The notes: a model not told the origin generated them from the letters alone. DNA of 64,000 nt from Vibrio sp. BS-M-Sm-2 (GCF_041504345.1 NZ_CP167895.1:1054001-1118000); one strand, 5' to 3'; counted from the first letter of the stretch, positions 46,807 through 57,327 are shown. Program-made: numbers and translations.

Positions 46807-47490
46807 TCAACGGTTGGACGCATAAGCTAATTCTTGAGCAGATACACAAGAAGCGTATAGGCTATAATAATCTGAAAATGAAAGTACTTCCCCTATAAAC
46901 AAGTCAACACTAAAGAAATTTGAATTGACATTTGTTCGTGAAAAATAAGCAATGTATGTTGGCCACCCAAAAGTATCAGCCATATCCTCGTTATATGGGT
47001 TGTCGAACTGGTATAAGGCCTTAAGTTCATCTAAAGTAGCGCGACGCCAATTTGAGCGTTCGCCAAATGCTCTATGGTTCAAATTTTGGCACCAACGAGC
47101 AAGTTGCCCTTCTGTACCATTAGTAACCATAGTTTTCCCACCATCTTGGCGAAATAAGGCAAATGGTTCCCAAGGGCTAATGCCAGCATAAGTATTACCT
47201 TCATTATAGGGTGTATCTGAAATGGTATAACCCAAAGCATCAACGGTCGCTTTAGAAGGTGTTGAGGTAAACCTCTTTAATGAGCCATCAGTTGGATCTA
47301 CGATTTCTCTAATTTTTAAACAAACTCCAACAGCATTACTCAAATCTTCGTCATTAATTCCCGACTCGGGTTCATTGCCTGATTCACCACATACAGGTAA
47401 ATACTGATCATGTTTAGATATTGACTCTTGAGTAGCTTCTGCACTGGAACAACTCAATACAGCTATGGTTAACAAGATATATTGCTTCAT
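46807..47490 (-). CDS. Exported protein with a DUF1566/invasin-C-terminus-like domain
   Basis: The 227-residue product has a signal peptide (SCSSAEA-TQES, about residue 20). The C-terminal part (NWRRATLDELKALYQFD, FGWPTYIAYFSRT, and a late cysteine) resembles the small lectin-like terminal domain of Vibrio DUF1566 and invasin/adhesin proteins. Four cysteines suggest disulfides. It is followed 58 bp later by the frameshifted gene and preceded by the metzincin gene. It may be a cell-surface or secreted recognition domain. Confidence 0.65.
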   Translation of the reverse strand: MKQYILLTIAVLSCSSAEATQESISKHDQYLPVCGESGNEPESGINDEDLSNAVGVCLKIREIVDPTDGSLKRFTSTPSKATVDALGYTISDTPYNEGNTYAGISPWEPFALFRQDGGKTMVTNGTEGQLARWCQNLNHRAFGERSNWRRATLDELKALYQFDNPYNEDMADTFGWPTYIAYFSRTNVNSNFFSVDLFIGEVLSFSDYYSLYASCVSAQELAYASNR

Positions 47491-47543
47491 TCTTCTCTCT
47501 TGATAATTTTGAATAGTTATATAAAAGGAATTTTGGTTAAAAT

Positions 47544-48431
47544 TTAACTAAAAACTGCTAGTATTTTTGAAATGAAAATAACTTTAGTAGCATTACACGA
47601 AAGTTTAGTAGAGCTTACGTCTCGCTTTTTTTGACTTGCAATATTTGCATTCAACTTGTTAAAGTCTCTTACCTCTCTTTCAGACGGTCCTATCTGTTGT
47701 TGATGTACTGGAATATCACCATTTAAATGATATTGTATCCTGAAGTAATCTTGTAAATTTGACATAATAGGAGCTTGATTTGTAAGTACTTCTTCACAAC
47801 CTGACAGATATCGCCCCGGATGTGCAAAGCCTAAGATATGTCCTAGTTCGTGTGTCGTGATATAGGTTAATATGGATTCAATTAGCTCGTGATCGTCTCT
47901 ATGAAAAATATGGCTACGATCAACCCCATTTAAGTTATTGAGCGTATTAGCTATTTGATTAGGGTGAACTTGCAACAGTCCTTGTTCTGAAAAACTATTT
48001 TGAAAGTAATAGCCTGGTGGAAAAGCAATAGCATTTGCTAGCCTATCATGTACACTTCTCTCAAATATAAAATCAGCATCAGAACGAGAATAAACTCGGT
48101 TGTACCTAATACCTAGTTGGCTCCAATTGGAAAATGTTTGTTCTAATATTTGCGTTGTTTGAAATTGATATGATTGACCGTTGTGTTCTATACGAATGTT
48201 TCCGGAACTTTCGTCTATAAAATAATTGACTTGATTACCATACACTACTCGAGCTTGAAACTGATTTATCATAGGATTTCTTTCTTTAAAACCTGGAAAA
48301 AAAACAGTTTCGATCAATTCTTTTTTTAAATTAAATGTAGGGCTAGCAAGGCAATGGCTACTTATTGTGATAACCACAAAAAATAGCACATAAGAGCCTA
48401 GAGTCTTATAGTTTGTATACTTCGATGGCAT
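47544..48431 (-). CDS. Exported metzincin-type zinc metalloprotease
   Basis: The 295-residue product has a signal peptide (VITISSHCLA-SPT). The zinc motif is HELGHILGFAH (HExxHxxGxxH), with catalytic Glu and three His ligands. A Met-turn candidate APIMSNL lies 25 residues after the third His, all standard for M10-like metzincins. I chose the ATG at 48431 because GGGAG lies 8 bases upstream. An in-frame GTG at 48440 also exists. It overlaps the preceding gene by 26 bp, so they are co-translated. There is no repeats-in-toxin tail, so export is via Sec. Confidence 0.82.
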   Translation of the reverse strand: MPSKYTNYKTLGSYVLFFVVITISSHCLASPTFNLKKELIETVFFPGFKERNPMINQFQARVVYGNQVNYFIDESSGNIRIEHNGQSYQFQTTQILEQTFSNWSQLGIRYNRVYSRSDADFIFERSVHDRLANAIAFPPGYYFQNSFSEQGLLQVHPNQIANTLNNLNGVDRSHIFHRDDHELIESILTYITTHELGHILGFAHPGRYLSGCEEVLTNQAPIMSNLQDYFRIQYHLNGDIPVHQQQIGPSEREVRDFNKLNANIASQKKRDVSSTKLSCNATKVIFISKILAVFS

Positions 48432-48759
48432 ATATATCACTCCCGTTGATGCAAGCTTTCACTTGCGCACCTGTAATTAGGGCAAGTCGGGCGTTGTTAA
48501 TTATGGGAGTATATCCACTCGCTTCAGGCTCTCTATAAAAAATTTTGCCTCCATGAGTGTTATTACGAGTATCTAAAATTTCAACCCAAGTATCTTCATA
48601 TCCATTGTAAGCGGTGGTGGAATTCATTCGATTAACTGTTCCGGTTATTACTGGGTATCCATTACAAACTTTCGTACTAAAAATCCCTTCATATTTCGCA
48701 TGACTAACAGAGCTAAATACGCTGAATAAAAGAGTAAATAAAATAGATGGTATTTTCAT
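48406..48759 (-). CDS. Small exported protein (117 residues, unknown function)
   Basis: The signal peptide is about residues 1-21 (SSVSHA-KYEG). The mature part of about 95 residues has two cysteines (VCNGYP and ACINGSD) that could form one disulfide and a beta-rich pattern. It lies upstream of, and overlaps, the metalloprotease gene, so it may be an inhibitor or chaperone of the protease. That is inference from position only. Confidence 0.7.
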   Translation of the reverse strand: MKIPSILFTLLFSVFSSVSHAKYEGIFSTKVCNGYPVITGTVNRMNSTTAYNGYEDTWVEILDTRNNTHGGKIFYREPEASGYTPIINNARLALITGAQVKACINGSDIYAIEVYKL

Positions 48760-49611
48760 AAACTATCCTTGATTAAGTTGTTGATAACAGGGCGTCGGAA
48801 TGCCATATACGGTTGACGTATTTTCTTTACAGGAAATAATATAAAAGTATTCCACGATGTCTAAGTTTGAAGGCTAATCCTCCCCTATGTTATTTTTAAT
48901 AAGTTCTACATGCTAAATATAACCCCCACGAGGGTTATATGATTAAGTTCCTTTTCGAGTAAGCTTTAATATAACAAAAGTTCGGCTATTTAAAATAATA
49001 ACAATCTGTTTTTGTTCGACTTTGGGAAGGGACGTCCCATATTATTGGTATGATGTTTTTACACCTAGAGTAAAGTTCGATAGTAAATTTTAATATGTTA
49101 ATGTAATTTTTTGGTGTCTAATTTTTTATTTCTAGGTGGATTGTTGACCTGAATTTTAATTGAACCATGCATTGGTGTAGGTGATTTTTATGTCTTCAAC
49201 TACTACCTTAAATAAATCGACGGACTAGCAAAACAACGGCTTACCACCTCGCTCAATTTTGAGTTGGTTTCAGGTATGGAGTAACTTTGGTCAAGAACCA
49301 AACTTGCGGCATCTATTTTGAATTCGGTAAAAAACGTACGTCGTTGTCAAAAATGCTGGAATGATATGTCGTTTCATTCGAATTTAGCCCGTTTACACCC
49401 ATAAAAATTCAGTATGAGATCGAAACTAAAACAGACAGATTAGAGCGACACTATGCATAGGGAAGTCTCATTTAGTTAAGAAATATTCAAGGAACGTATT
49501 GTCTTGATTGTTGATATGCATCTTATTGTGTATCTTCATATTCCTTTGCAACAGTTAACACGTAATTTATTCACTCTGTATAAAACCTTTAATAAAGGGA
49601 GACTTAGCCTT
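48760..49611. other. Divergent intergenic region, 852 bp, AT-rich
   Basis: It separates the minus-strand exported genes from the Rhs locus. It contains a hairpin ATATAACCC/GGGTTATAT (48917-48940) and a short frame starting MSSTTTLNKSTD (ATG 49190, stop after 12 codons) that reads on past the stop as if it were the end of a decayed gene. No full gene is supportable here. Confidence 0.5.
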
Positions 49612-52600
49612 ATGAGTGACTCTAGTGTCATTAGTAACGCAGACAACTTCTCTTCAAATATTGACTCTGGGGTTGATCCACGCACTGGCATGTATTCGGT
49701 TAGTATTAATGTTGGACGCTTTTTTCTTACAAAAGCAGTGGCTCTACAATCTCCGTTCAACTGACATATGACGCTTCTAACGGGCTTGATACAGGCTTTG
49801 GTAGAGGGTGGAGTATACCTATAAGTCAATTTAGCAAGGATAATGATGTATTGGTACTTTCTACTGGACAGTCATTTAAGTTGGTATGGAATGACGAGAT
49901 AAAAGAATATGAAATGCCATATAGAAAACTAAAAGATATAAGAGTGTTATATATTGATGACTCTAAAGAACTTAAGGTTATTCATAAAGATGGTAGAGCT
50001 GAGTATTTAGATTGGGAGGAGGGGATACATAAAAGAACTGTGTCCCCTTCAGGGTTAGAAACTTACTACGAGTACGGTAACTTTCATTTTCAGCCAGTGT
50101 TATGGCGAATGTATGATAAGACCGGTAGAGAGCTTATCATTGATTGGTGGACTAATGAGTGGGAAACAATCATTGAGCATCGTCTAGGCGGTGATGTTGG
50201 TCAGACAATAATTATCGAGAAAACAGGTGGAGGTGGTTTTAAGCGCTTGTCCAATATTTCGTTTCCTGGACTGAGTACTCCGATGTATTTTCAGTATAGA
50301 TATGTAGATGAGTCTGGTTATGATGTGATCGAAAAATCCGTTCACGCAACAGGTTTAGTAGAGCAAATGGAATACCTAGATCATGGTCACTCTCTACCTG
50401 AAGATGCGCCTTTGGTTAGTATTCCTTTTATCCAAAAATATACGATGTACCCAGGAGAAGCGCAGCCATTACAATTCGTTGTATATGACTACTCGGATAA
50501 AAATTACTTAGGTTTTGGCAGCGATAGAGCTTGGATGCCAGGTGAAGATACGCTGTTTAAAGCGAGAAGTGATTATCGGTACACTACGATAGAAACGCAT
50601 AACAGCAACAAGGTTGTTGAACGTGAGTACAACAAATATCACCTAATAGAAAAGGCGAGATACTATGATAATGGGGATCTTTACAAAGAAGAATCCTATG
50701 AACACTTTGCTAATCTTGATGCTGATATAGAGAATCAACCGGCAATTTACAGTCTGCTCAAGAAAGAAACGACGACATATCATTATCTCGGAGTTTCTAG
50801 AACCTTTACTAAGGCATATGATTACGATGATTATGGCAATTTGACTCTTGAACGGGAGGTGGATGGCTCTCAGACAACCCGAACTTTTTACTCGGCTTCA
50901 GGAGAATCAGGCGCCTGTCCAGCTTCGCCCCATGACATGGTTTATTTAGTTAAAGAGGAATGCTTTGTTCCCGTTAAATCTAACCACAATGAAGCAGCTC
51001 GAAAGGAAGTGATGACCTACCAATCTCTGGCGAGTCAGGATGGTAACTATTTCATCGTTCTATCCTCTTTGAGAGGCGATAATTATTCAAAAGAGTGGGG
51101 TTACTATGATGATATTAATCGACCACTAGTGCATGGTCGCGTTCTATCTGAGAAATCAACAGTCGGATCATATGCTGAAACTGTGCACTATGATTATCAC
51201 TTCGCTTCTAACGGACTAAAGACTTCGGCGACTCTTCTAACTCATGACGGTATTGAGGTTACAGAAAGTGAAACCGTAGAGTACTTTTTTTACCTTTCTA
51301 TAGAACGCATTGACAGTCAGGGAGTGGTTAGTCGATTTACGTATGATCAACTGGGACGCATGACACAAGCACTGTTTGCCCCTGATACTGAGTTTGAAAC
51401 CAGTAAGAATATTGTGTATTGCGTAGGTGGTGGCAACAATGTGACAACCGAAATGGACGCAAAAGGAAATGCCACCAGTACCAAGATGAATAATGTAGGG
51501 AATGTGGTGAGTGTTAAAAATTCACCAAGTGGTTCTTTGCCAAAGACAGTTCATCAATTTAAGTATGATGAGTATGGTCTTGTATGCAGAAAGATTGACA
51601 CAGATTGGCTAGGTTCTACTTCTATCACTCTTGAGACACAATTCACCTATGATGTGAATGGAAATGTATGTTCGGTGACCCATTCGGATGGAAGACAAGA
51701 GGTTATTGAACAGAACCCAGTATTACTTAGAACTACCTATAATTTGACGGGGCTCCTGTCTGAAATTACTACTTACAATCTGTCAGGACAGAAAGTTGAG
51801 AAAGAATCAAGAGATGCAACGGGAAACCTTCTTGCCAGAACACGTTATACCTATGATGGCTATGGGAACCTTCGGACAACTGAGGATACTGCTGGTCGCA
51901 TTACTGAGGTTAGGTATGACAGCTTTGATAGAGTGGTTACGACGGAAAGGAATATTGATAATGAGCGAGTGGTTGAATCGTTTTCATACCCAGAATTCAC
52001 CGATAGGGCTGAAGTAAGCCAAGTCTGCATCAATGGTGTCGAGTTAGGGCTGCGAGACTTTGACGGTCTATTTCGAGTCACCACTGAGAAGTCGGCAGAC
52101 GTGGCTAGATCATATTCTTATGCTGGGGTAGGGGTTCGGCCAGATAGCATAACGATGCCTAATGGTGAACTCGTGGATGTTAGAAACAATGTTTACCTTC
52201 ATGTATCAGAGTCTATTACTTTACGTGGTCGACCCACTTTAAACAGCTTATACAAGTACGATAAGCAAAATGCGCAGCTTGTTGGTAATCTTAATCAGGG
52301 GAGTAAAACAACTTTGACCAGAGATAGTTATGGCCGTGTATTAATCGAAAAGGTCGAACTAAATAATGGTGATGCTCGTCAATCGGTTTATAGGTATTCC
52401 CTACTTGGAAAACTGCTTGAACGTACGGATTTTTTCGGTAATAAAACACGATACGAATACGATAAGCTGGGACGTTTGGTGTCGATGACTGACGTTGACT
52501 CGAGTTGCAAAATTGAAACAATTATTGATTATGATAAATACAGTCGACCTTGGAGGTATACGACTCAGCAAAGTAGCGATAAAGCGGTAATAGAGCTTGA

Positions 52601-53396
52601 CTATAATGCAACCGGGTTGGAAACCTCAAGAGTAGCTAGGTTCAATGGTGTTGAAGTCTTCTCGATAAAGCAGACTTATAATATCAGTCTGCTTCTTGAT
52701 ACGCGTATTTGTACTGACACAAGTGGGGCTTCTACAGAAAAGTTTGATTATGACGAGTTGAATCGCCTAGTGAGTTACAAGTGCGAGGGCTCGAATTGCC
52801 CTCAAGACGATTATGGTAATATCGTCACGCAGCAGAGGTTTACTCATGATATTTACAGCAATATCACTCAGGCTGTTAGTTCCTTCTTTGATAAAACCAG
52901 TAATACTGGAATTTTCTTTTATGACCCTCTAAACCCGGTAAGACTTTTAACAGTCAAAAATACCCACCCTAGCTATCCTAAAGAAGTTTTATTCGAATAT
53001 GATGATTTAGGCAATCTAGTCAACGATGACCAAGGGCGAAGTTATCATTACAACGCGCTCAATCAGTTAGAGTCAGCCGATGATCGTGATGGGAGAGAGC
53101 TGTCTCGCTATAGGTATGATGCCAGTGGGCGAATGGTTTCTCAGACTGTTGGAGAGGATCTGTTGTATTTATTTTATAGCAATGGGCAATTATCCAACGA
53201 ATTGTCAGGGGAGACCTATTCTCGTTACCATAGGGGATCGTCTAGGTTAACAGGGAGAGTTGTCTCTACTGAGAGTGAACAAAAACATGAATTTCTTTTT
53301 GGGAACACTCAAGGGAGTATCGTCAAAACTCTGTCGGATTCTGATAGTAAAGAGGAAAGAGAAACTCGGCGCTATACACCATATGGAGAGGGATGA
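49612..53396 (+). CDS. Rhs/TcC-like YD-repeat protein, part 1 (one-base frameshift near 49720)
   Basis: The start MSDSSVISNADNFSSNIDSGVDPRTGMYSVSI is typical of TcC/Rhs shells. At a six-T run (49720-49725) the frame breaks. One more T would restore FFSYKSSGSTISVQLTYDASNGLDTGFGRGW and join the 1181-residue open frame. Many YD repeats are visible (FTYDQLGRM, FTYDVNGNV, YTYDGYGNL, FDYDELNRL, FEYDDLGNL, YRYDASGRM), ending RRYTPYGEG just before the stop. Rhs proteins form a hollow cocoon around a C-terminal toxin. Here the toxin part is a separate gene starting 4 bases later. The long adjacent frame and ribosome site (AAAGGGAGA) support a real gene. It is functional only if the T-run is misread or slips. 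Confidence 0.8.
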
Positions 53397-53400
53397 GTCG

Positions 53401-54741
53401 ATGAAGCAAAGCACTAGTAACATGCCGTTATCTTCTACAATGTTCAGTCAGGACCGGCGTCGTTTCATTAAACAGTCCTCTATGGTTACAGCAGGAACAG
53501 CCTTTGTTGGTATGGCTCCAACCATAGCTCGCTCATCGCTTCTACGTTCATCATCTTCTTTAGCTAACAGCCCTATTGCTTTAAACCCACTTGGGTTTAA
53601 TGGTCAACGTAAAGATCCAGTGACAGGTGGATACCATTTGGGTAATGGGTACCGCATGTATAATCCTAGAATTATGCGTTTTAATTCCGCTGATAGTATG
53701 AGCCCTTTTGGTAAAGGCGGTATCAACAACTATGCCTATGCTTTGGGAGACCCAGTAAATCGGTCAGACCCCAGTGGCCATTTTGCCTTTCTAAGCTTGG
53801 TTATCGGTGCAATCGTCGGTGCAATTGTTGGCGCAGGTATTTCAGCGGCCGCTGAAGGTATTCGAGCGGCAGTTACAGGAACGAAATTTGATGCAAAACA
53901 AGTCGGCATTGGCGCTGCATTAGGCTTGATTAGCGGTGGTTTCGGGGCTGCAGCAGTCGGTACTAAGACTGGTGTTCAGATCGGTTTGGCTGTGGCAGAT
54001 ACAGTGGTTTCTGGTGGGGTTGATTTTGGGCTAAATGTCGCAGTAGGGACTCCGGTCAAGCAGGCAGGTATCAATGCCGGTATCGGTTCTGTAGTCGGTT
54101 TGGCTACCTTTGGTGTTGGTAAAGGCATAGGGCGACTGTTCCGTAGTCTTGACTCGATATCAAGCCGAATGGTTAGAGGTCGGAATGGCGCTTTTGGTTA
54201 CCCATTGGGTCCTACCAAAAGCAGTCTTGGTTCTAGCCAAAGAAGATCAAGACGAGCTATTAAGTCTACTACTCCTTCTAGCGGGACATACTATAAGAGA
54301 GTTGACACACGAAGTCCGGGGACCATCCGTATTCATGGTGGTATGTATGCAGCTCCCGTCAATCAAGTCCCGGTGAGCTCCCTTCAAGGTAGGGCCTTTA
54401 GTGCAATAGAGGGGGGCTCTGTCTATGGTCAACTTTATGAGCCATCACTTTTTGATGGACCCAAACTTCTAATGGGAGAGTTGGTTTATTGTTATAGGCT
54501 AAATGTTACCGACCAACATGTGTTTGACCGGAACTATATACTAGAAAATCTTGATCAACATATCTCTGAAGGCACAATAATTGATGGCGAAGTCTTGATT
54601 GAGGGAACAGTTCTTCCCAATGACATTGAGGTTGCAATGGGAGGGGGTGGCAAAGAATATAACAAATGGATTGGGTTTCATACGTCAACATTTCCCACTG
54701 GAGTCTTTCTGTCTCTAAATGAAAATAGGATTCATATATGA
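53401..54741 (+). CDS. Rhs-core plus toxin-domain protein, part 2, with twin-arginine-like N-terminus
   Basis: The ATG at 53401 lies four bases after the stop of part 1, with GAGAGGG in front. Residues 19-24 are RRRFIK followed by a hydrophobic stretch (SSMVTAGTAFVGMAPT), which fits a Tat signal. From about residue 68 comes the Rhs-associated core end (LGFNGQRKDPVTGGYHLGNGYR, RFNSADSMSPFGKGGINNYAYALGDPVNRSDPSGH). A Gly/Ala-rich hydrophobic segment follows (about 125-245). The unique C-terminal domain carries YKRVDTRSPGTIRIHGG and EVLIEGTVLPNDIE, reminiscent of ADP-ribosyltransferase toxins. The stop overlaps the next gene (ATGA). Confidence 0.78.
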   Translation: MKQSTSNMPLSSTMFSQDRRRFIKQSSMVTAGTAFVGMAPTIARSSLLRSSSSLANSPIALNPLGFNGQRKDPVTGGYHLGNGYRMYNPRIMRFNSADSMSPFGKGGINNYAYALGDPVNRSDPSGHFAFLSLVIGAIVGAIVGAGISAAAEGIRAAVTGTKFDAKQVGIGAALGLISGGFGAAAVGTKTGVQIGLAVADTVVSGGVDFGLNVAVGTPVKQAGINAGIGSVVGLATFGVGKGIGRLFRSLDSISSRMVRGRNGAFGYPLGPTKSSLGSSQRRSRRAIKSTTPSSGTYYKRVDTRSPGTIRIHGGMYAAPVNQVPVSSLQGRAFSAIEGGSVYGQLYEPSLFDGPKLLMGELVYCYRLNVTDQHVFDRNYILENLDQHISEGTIIDGEVLIEGTVLPNDIEVAMGGGGKEYNKWIGFHTSTFPTGVFLSLNENRIHI

Positions 54742-55979
54742 ATTTAAGATTATACATCGCTGTTATCACATTATTAACGTCAAGCGGCGCGATGGCGGAT
54801 TGTAGTCATGCTTTTTTACTCTCGAAAATTGGGCCTCCGGGGAGCGGTGTGTTGGATTTATACGTTACAACACCAGGTTCTGGGAATATATACGGTAACG
54901 GAAAAATGCAGGCTATAGCCGACATTAATTATGTGTTAGATGAAAGTTATGAAGTAAAGTCATTTAAATTAAAAGACTACGATACTTTAGGTGATGTTGA
55001 AAACTCTGGGTGGTTCTATACAGATGAGGAAAATACTTATCTACATGATATCTCTTCAAGAACAAGCCGATACGCTAGCACTATGAATAAGGCAACGACT
55101 AAAAAAAGACTCTATCTTTCGACATTGATACCGTCTGATATAATTCGTGTATGTGCAGAAATCACGGTAGTTAACTCCCTTACTGGCGTTGAGTATACGA
55201 AAGATTCCTGTGAAGAAGGGATTAATAATAACAGTATAATGTTGAAATCCAATTTGCCTATTTACCTATCGACAGAAGAACTTTTATTGACTAGTAAAGA
55301 GGAAAATTTTTCTTTTGGGCAATCAATTCCCGAAGATGAAATTCACGAGGAATGGGAGAAAGGTTGTGTTAATGAACCTACATGTATAGACAGAGCTTTT
55401 TCTGCTCAGCTTTACTTGAAAACAAACTCAACACCTTTGATAAGTGAGGCGAATTACAGCAATCTACATGTGGAACAAGGGATTAATTATACAACAACAG
55501 ACTCAGCAGCATTAATAGCTAACCCCGCCCCCAAAAGCCCAACAATGTTAAATTGGCTGACAACCGTATTTATTGATGTCAATACTACAAAAAAATTGTC
55601 AGCTATAAGCCTTTTTATGCCTTCAGAACCGAGTATACGCCGTCAATATGAGCTATCAGTCAAACCAGTGAATGGCTATAAGTATATTGGAACATTTTTT
55701 ACATTGGAGTATAGAGGTCAAGATGCGGATTATAATGGGGGAGATAGCTACGTGGTGCAGCATGGGGCTGACACATGTATGACTGATTTGTCTGAGGCTG
55801 ACTGCTATAGACCTGATGGGACTCATTACACGAGTGCTCATTCGGATATTGCAAACGTAGAGTCAGTTTACGAACGCGAGATAAGATTGATTGATGTGTA
55901 TGGAACGACTTCTAGCTTCACTCTTGGTTTTGACGGTGATATTTTAGGCTGGAATCCAGTGAATGTAAAGTTGATGTAA
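54738..55979 (+). CDS. Exported protein overlapping the toxin gene (unknown; candidate immunity or partner)
   Basis: A 413-residue protein with a signal peptide (TSSGAMA-DCSHA, about residue 20) and no other membrane segment. It has several cysteines (for example CAEITV, DSCEEG, GCVNEPTCID, DTCMTD, ADCYRP) and is mostly beta-like. I recognise no family. The start overlaps the toxin-gene stop (ATGA), so expression is coupled. The position is that of an immunity protein, but 413 residues is large for one. It could instead be a secreted partner. Confidence 0.65.
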   Translation: MNLRLYIAVITLLTSSGAMADCSHAFLLSKIGPPGSGVLDLYVTTPGSGNIYGNGKMQAIADINYVLDESYEVKSFKLKDYDTLGDVENSGWFYTDEENTYLHDISSRTSRYASTMNKATTKKRLYLSTLIPSDIIRVCAEITVVNSLTGVEYTKDSCEEGINNNSIMLKSNLPIYLSTEELLLTSKEENFSFGQSIPEDEIHEEWEKGCVNEPTCIDRAFSAQLYLKTNSTPLISEANYSNLHVEQGINYTTTDSAALIANPAPKSPTMLNWLTTVFIDVNTTKKLSAISLFMPSEPSIRRQYELSVKPVNGYKYIGTFFTLEYRGQDADYNGGDSYVVQHGADTCMTDLSEADCYRPDGTHYTSAHSDIANVESVYEREIRLIDVYGTTSSFTLGFDGDILGWNPVNVKLM

Positions 55980-56570
55980 TAGTTACCAATTAACTCAGTC
56001 ATACGCAGGAGTGGGCTGTTATTTGGATAAAATTGAATGTTGGTAATACTGTGGTATATATAGATCAAATGCTAACGACGTTGCCCTAATGCACTGGTAT
56101 TTTCTGTACACACTGATAGTGTATTTTATAGACCATTAAAGCTTTGCTCTATGGTATGGGGTTGTTGTCAAAATTAGCATGCTGAGTTTAACGTTTTATG
56201 CCAAATGCCAAATGCCAAAATTCAACGAAACTGTAATATCTTAAGGTTTTATTAGAGCCGAAGTTGTCGAAAAGACAGCGCCATTTTGTAGATCTGAGAC
56301 CAACAACCAACATGGCGCTTCTCGTGAACGATATTTAGTTGAGTATTCACTAAAATAGGTCTGCCGATTATATTTCAGGCCTCATTGGTACATTACTATG
56401 AAGGGCTTGGAGGTATAGATAGCAGCGCATTTTCAAGTATCTTATCCCCATATGACATACTGATAACGCAAGAAAAGCTCAAAGATACACTCGAACTTCT
56501 AATCTAAAATAATATGACAAAACAGGGAGAACGAACAGTAAGCCCAATGTCTGATAGCTAACCCTAAATA
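55980..56570. other. Intergenic region with a gene remnant
   Basis: A frame without a usable ATG (56343-56507, stop TAA) encodes LPIIFQASLVHYYEGLGG, then DSSAFSSILSPYDILIT and QEKLKDTLELLI, which looks like the C-terminus of a lost protein. At 56202-56220 ATGCCAAATGCCAAATGCCAAA is a triplet of a 7-bp unit. AGCGCCAT and ATGGCGCT near 56277-56325 form an inverted repeat. No intact gene is seen. Confidence 0.45.
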
Positions 56571-56942
56571 TTAAGGACATTGTTCACGATCTACATCAAA
56601 TGACATAACCGGGGTTGAATTCACATCTAATACTTGTAAATTATAGCGAACCCCAATTTCCATAAGCTTTCGAGTATCACTGCTTTCACAGTAACTTTGT
56701 TTGATAAGTGCTGGATAGTTTTTTATTTGCTCGTGGGTTAAAGGCGCCATTTGCAAGGTCAATTGGATTAAATTGTCTTGAACTTTTGCTGAGACTATTT
56801 TTACCTCTTTCTGAGAGACCTCAACGTGAGACAGTAAATCCGCTCTATTTTCTGCAAGTCTATGCACAACAGTGGAATCAGAAGCGGATGCGCAGCCTTG
56901 AAGTCCTATGAACAACAATGAGTAAATGAGTAAAAAGCGCAT
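56571..56942 (-). CDS. Small lipoprotein, GspS/AspS pilotin-like
   Basis: The 123-residue product has a lipobox LQGC (Cys17). The mature part begins with a helix RLAENRADLLSHV and ends IGVRYNLQVLDVNS..SFDVDREQC, with two cysteines (SYC and QC). The pattern resembles the AspS/GspS pilotins that guide type II secretion secretins in vibrios, though no secretion genes lie nearby. This is recognition by pattern only. Other small lipoproteins are possible. Confidence 0.6.
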   Translation of the reverse strand: MRFLLIYSLLFIGLQGCASASDSTVVHRLAENRADLLSHVEVSQKEVKIVSAKVQDNLIQLTLQMAPLTHEQIKNYPALIKQSYCESSDTRKLMEIGVRYNLQVLDVNSTPVMSFDVDREQCP

Positions 56943-57266
56943 AAAAACCTACGGTTAGATAAAGATTATGACACTGTCATTTTAAGCGTGTTACAAATAG
57001 ACAACATCTAAAGGGAAGGGTAATCAAAATAAAGTAGCTATGATACTCGGCGTTACTGGTAATATTTGTGCATTCTGCTCTGGTTTCGCTTTATTTTAAA
57101 CAAAATTATTTTTTTGCTCTTACTGATATCAATATACAGTTGTAAGAATTATTCCAAATCTTACCAAAGACAGTAATATCTCTAGGGTTGGTATCCGTAA
57201 TGACCACCGTTATAAATAATGGTGGCCATCCGAAGTAATGTGTATTTTTATAACTAATGAAAGATA

Positions 57267-57298
57267 GAGGGAGGAATATTAACTTTATTCCCCCCCTC
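57267..57298 (-). terminator. Hairpin downstream of the OmpA-family gene
   Basis: On the minus strand GAGGGGGGGAATA pairs with TATTCCTCCCTC (one bulge) and is followed by TATCTTTC. It probably ends the transcript of the gene at 57328-58266. The rest of 56943-57327 has only a second hairpin (ATGACCACC/GGTGGCCAT near 57200-57230). Confidence 0.55.
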
Positions 57299-57327
57299 GC
57301 TGATTTTATTTGATAGTTGTTGCTAAA

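Noticed and set aside
49190..49228. 12-codon frame MSSTTTLNKSTD before the Rhs gene
   Set aside because: It stops after 12 codons and the continuing frame is broken again within about 35 codons. I cannot assign it to a family, so it was listed only as part of the intergenic region.
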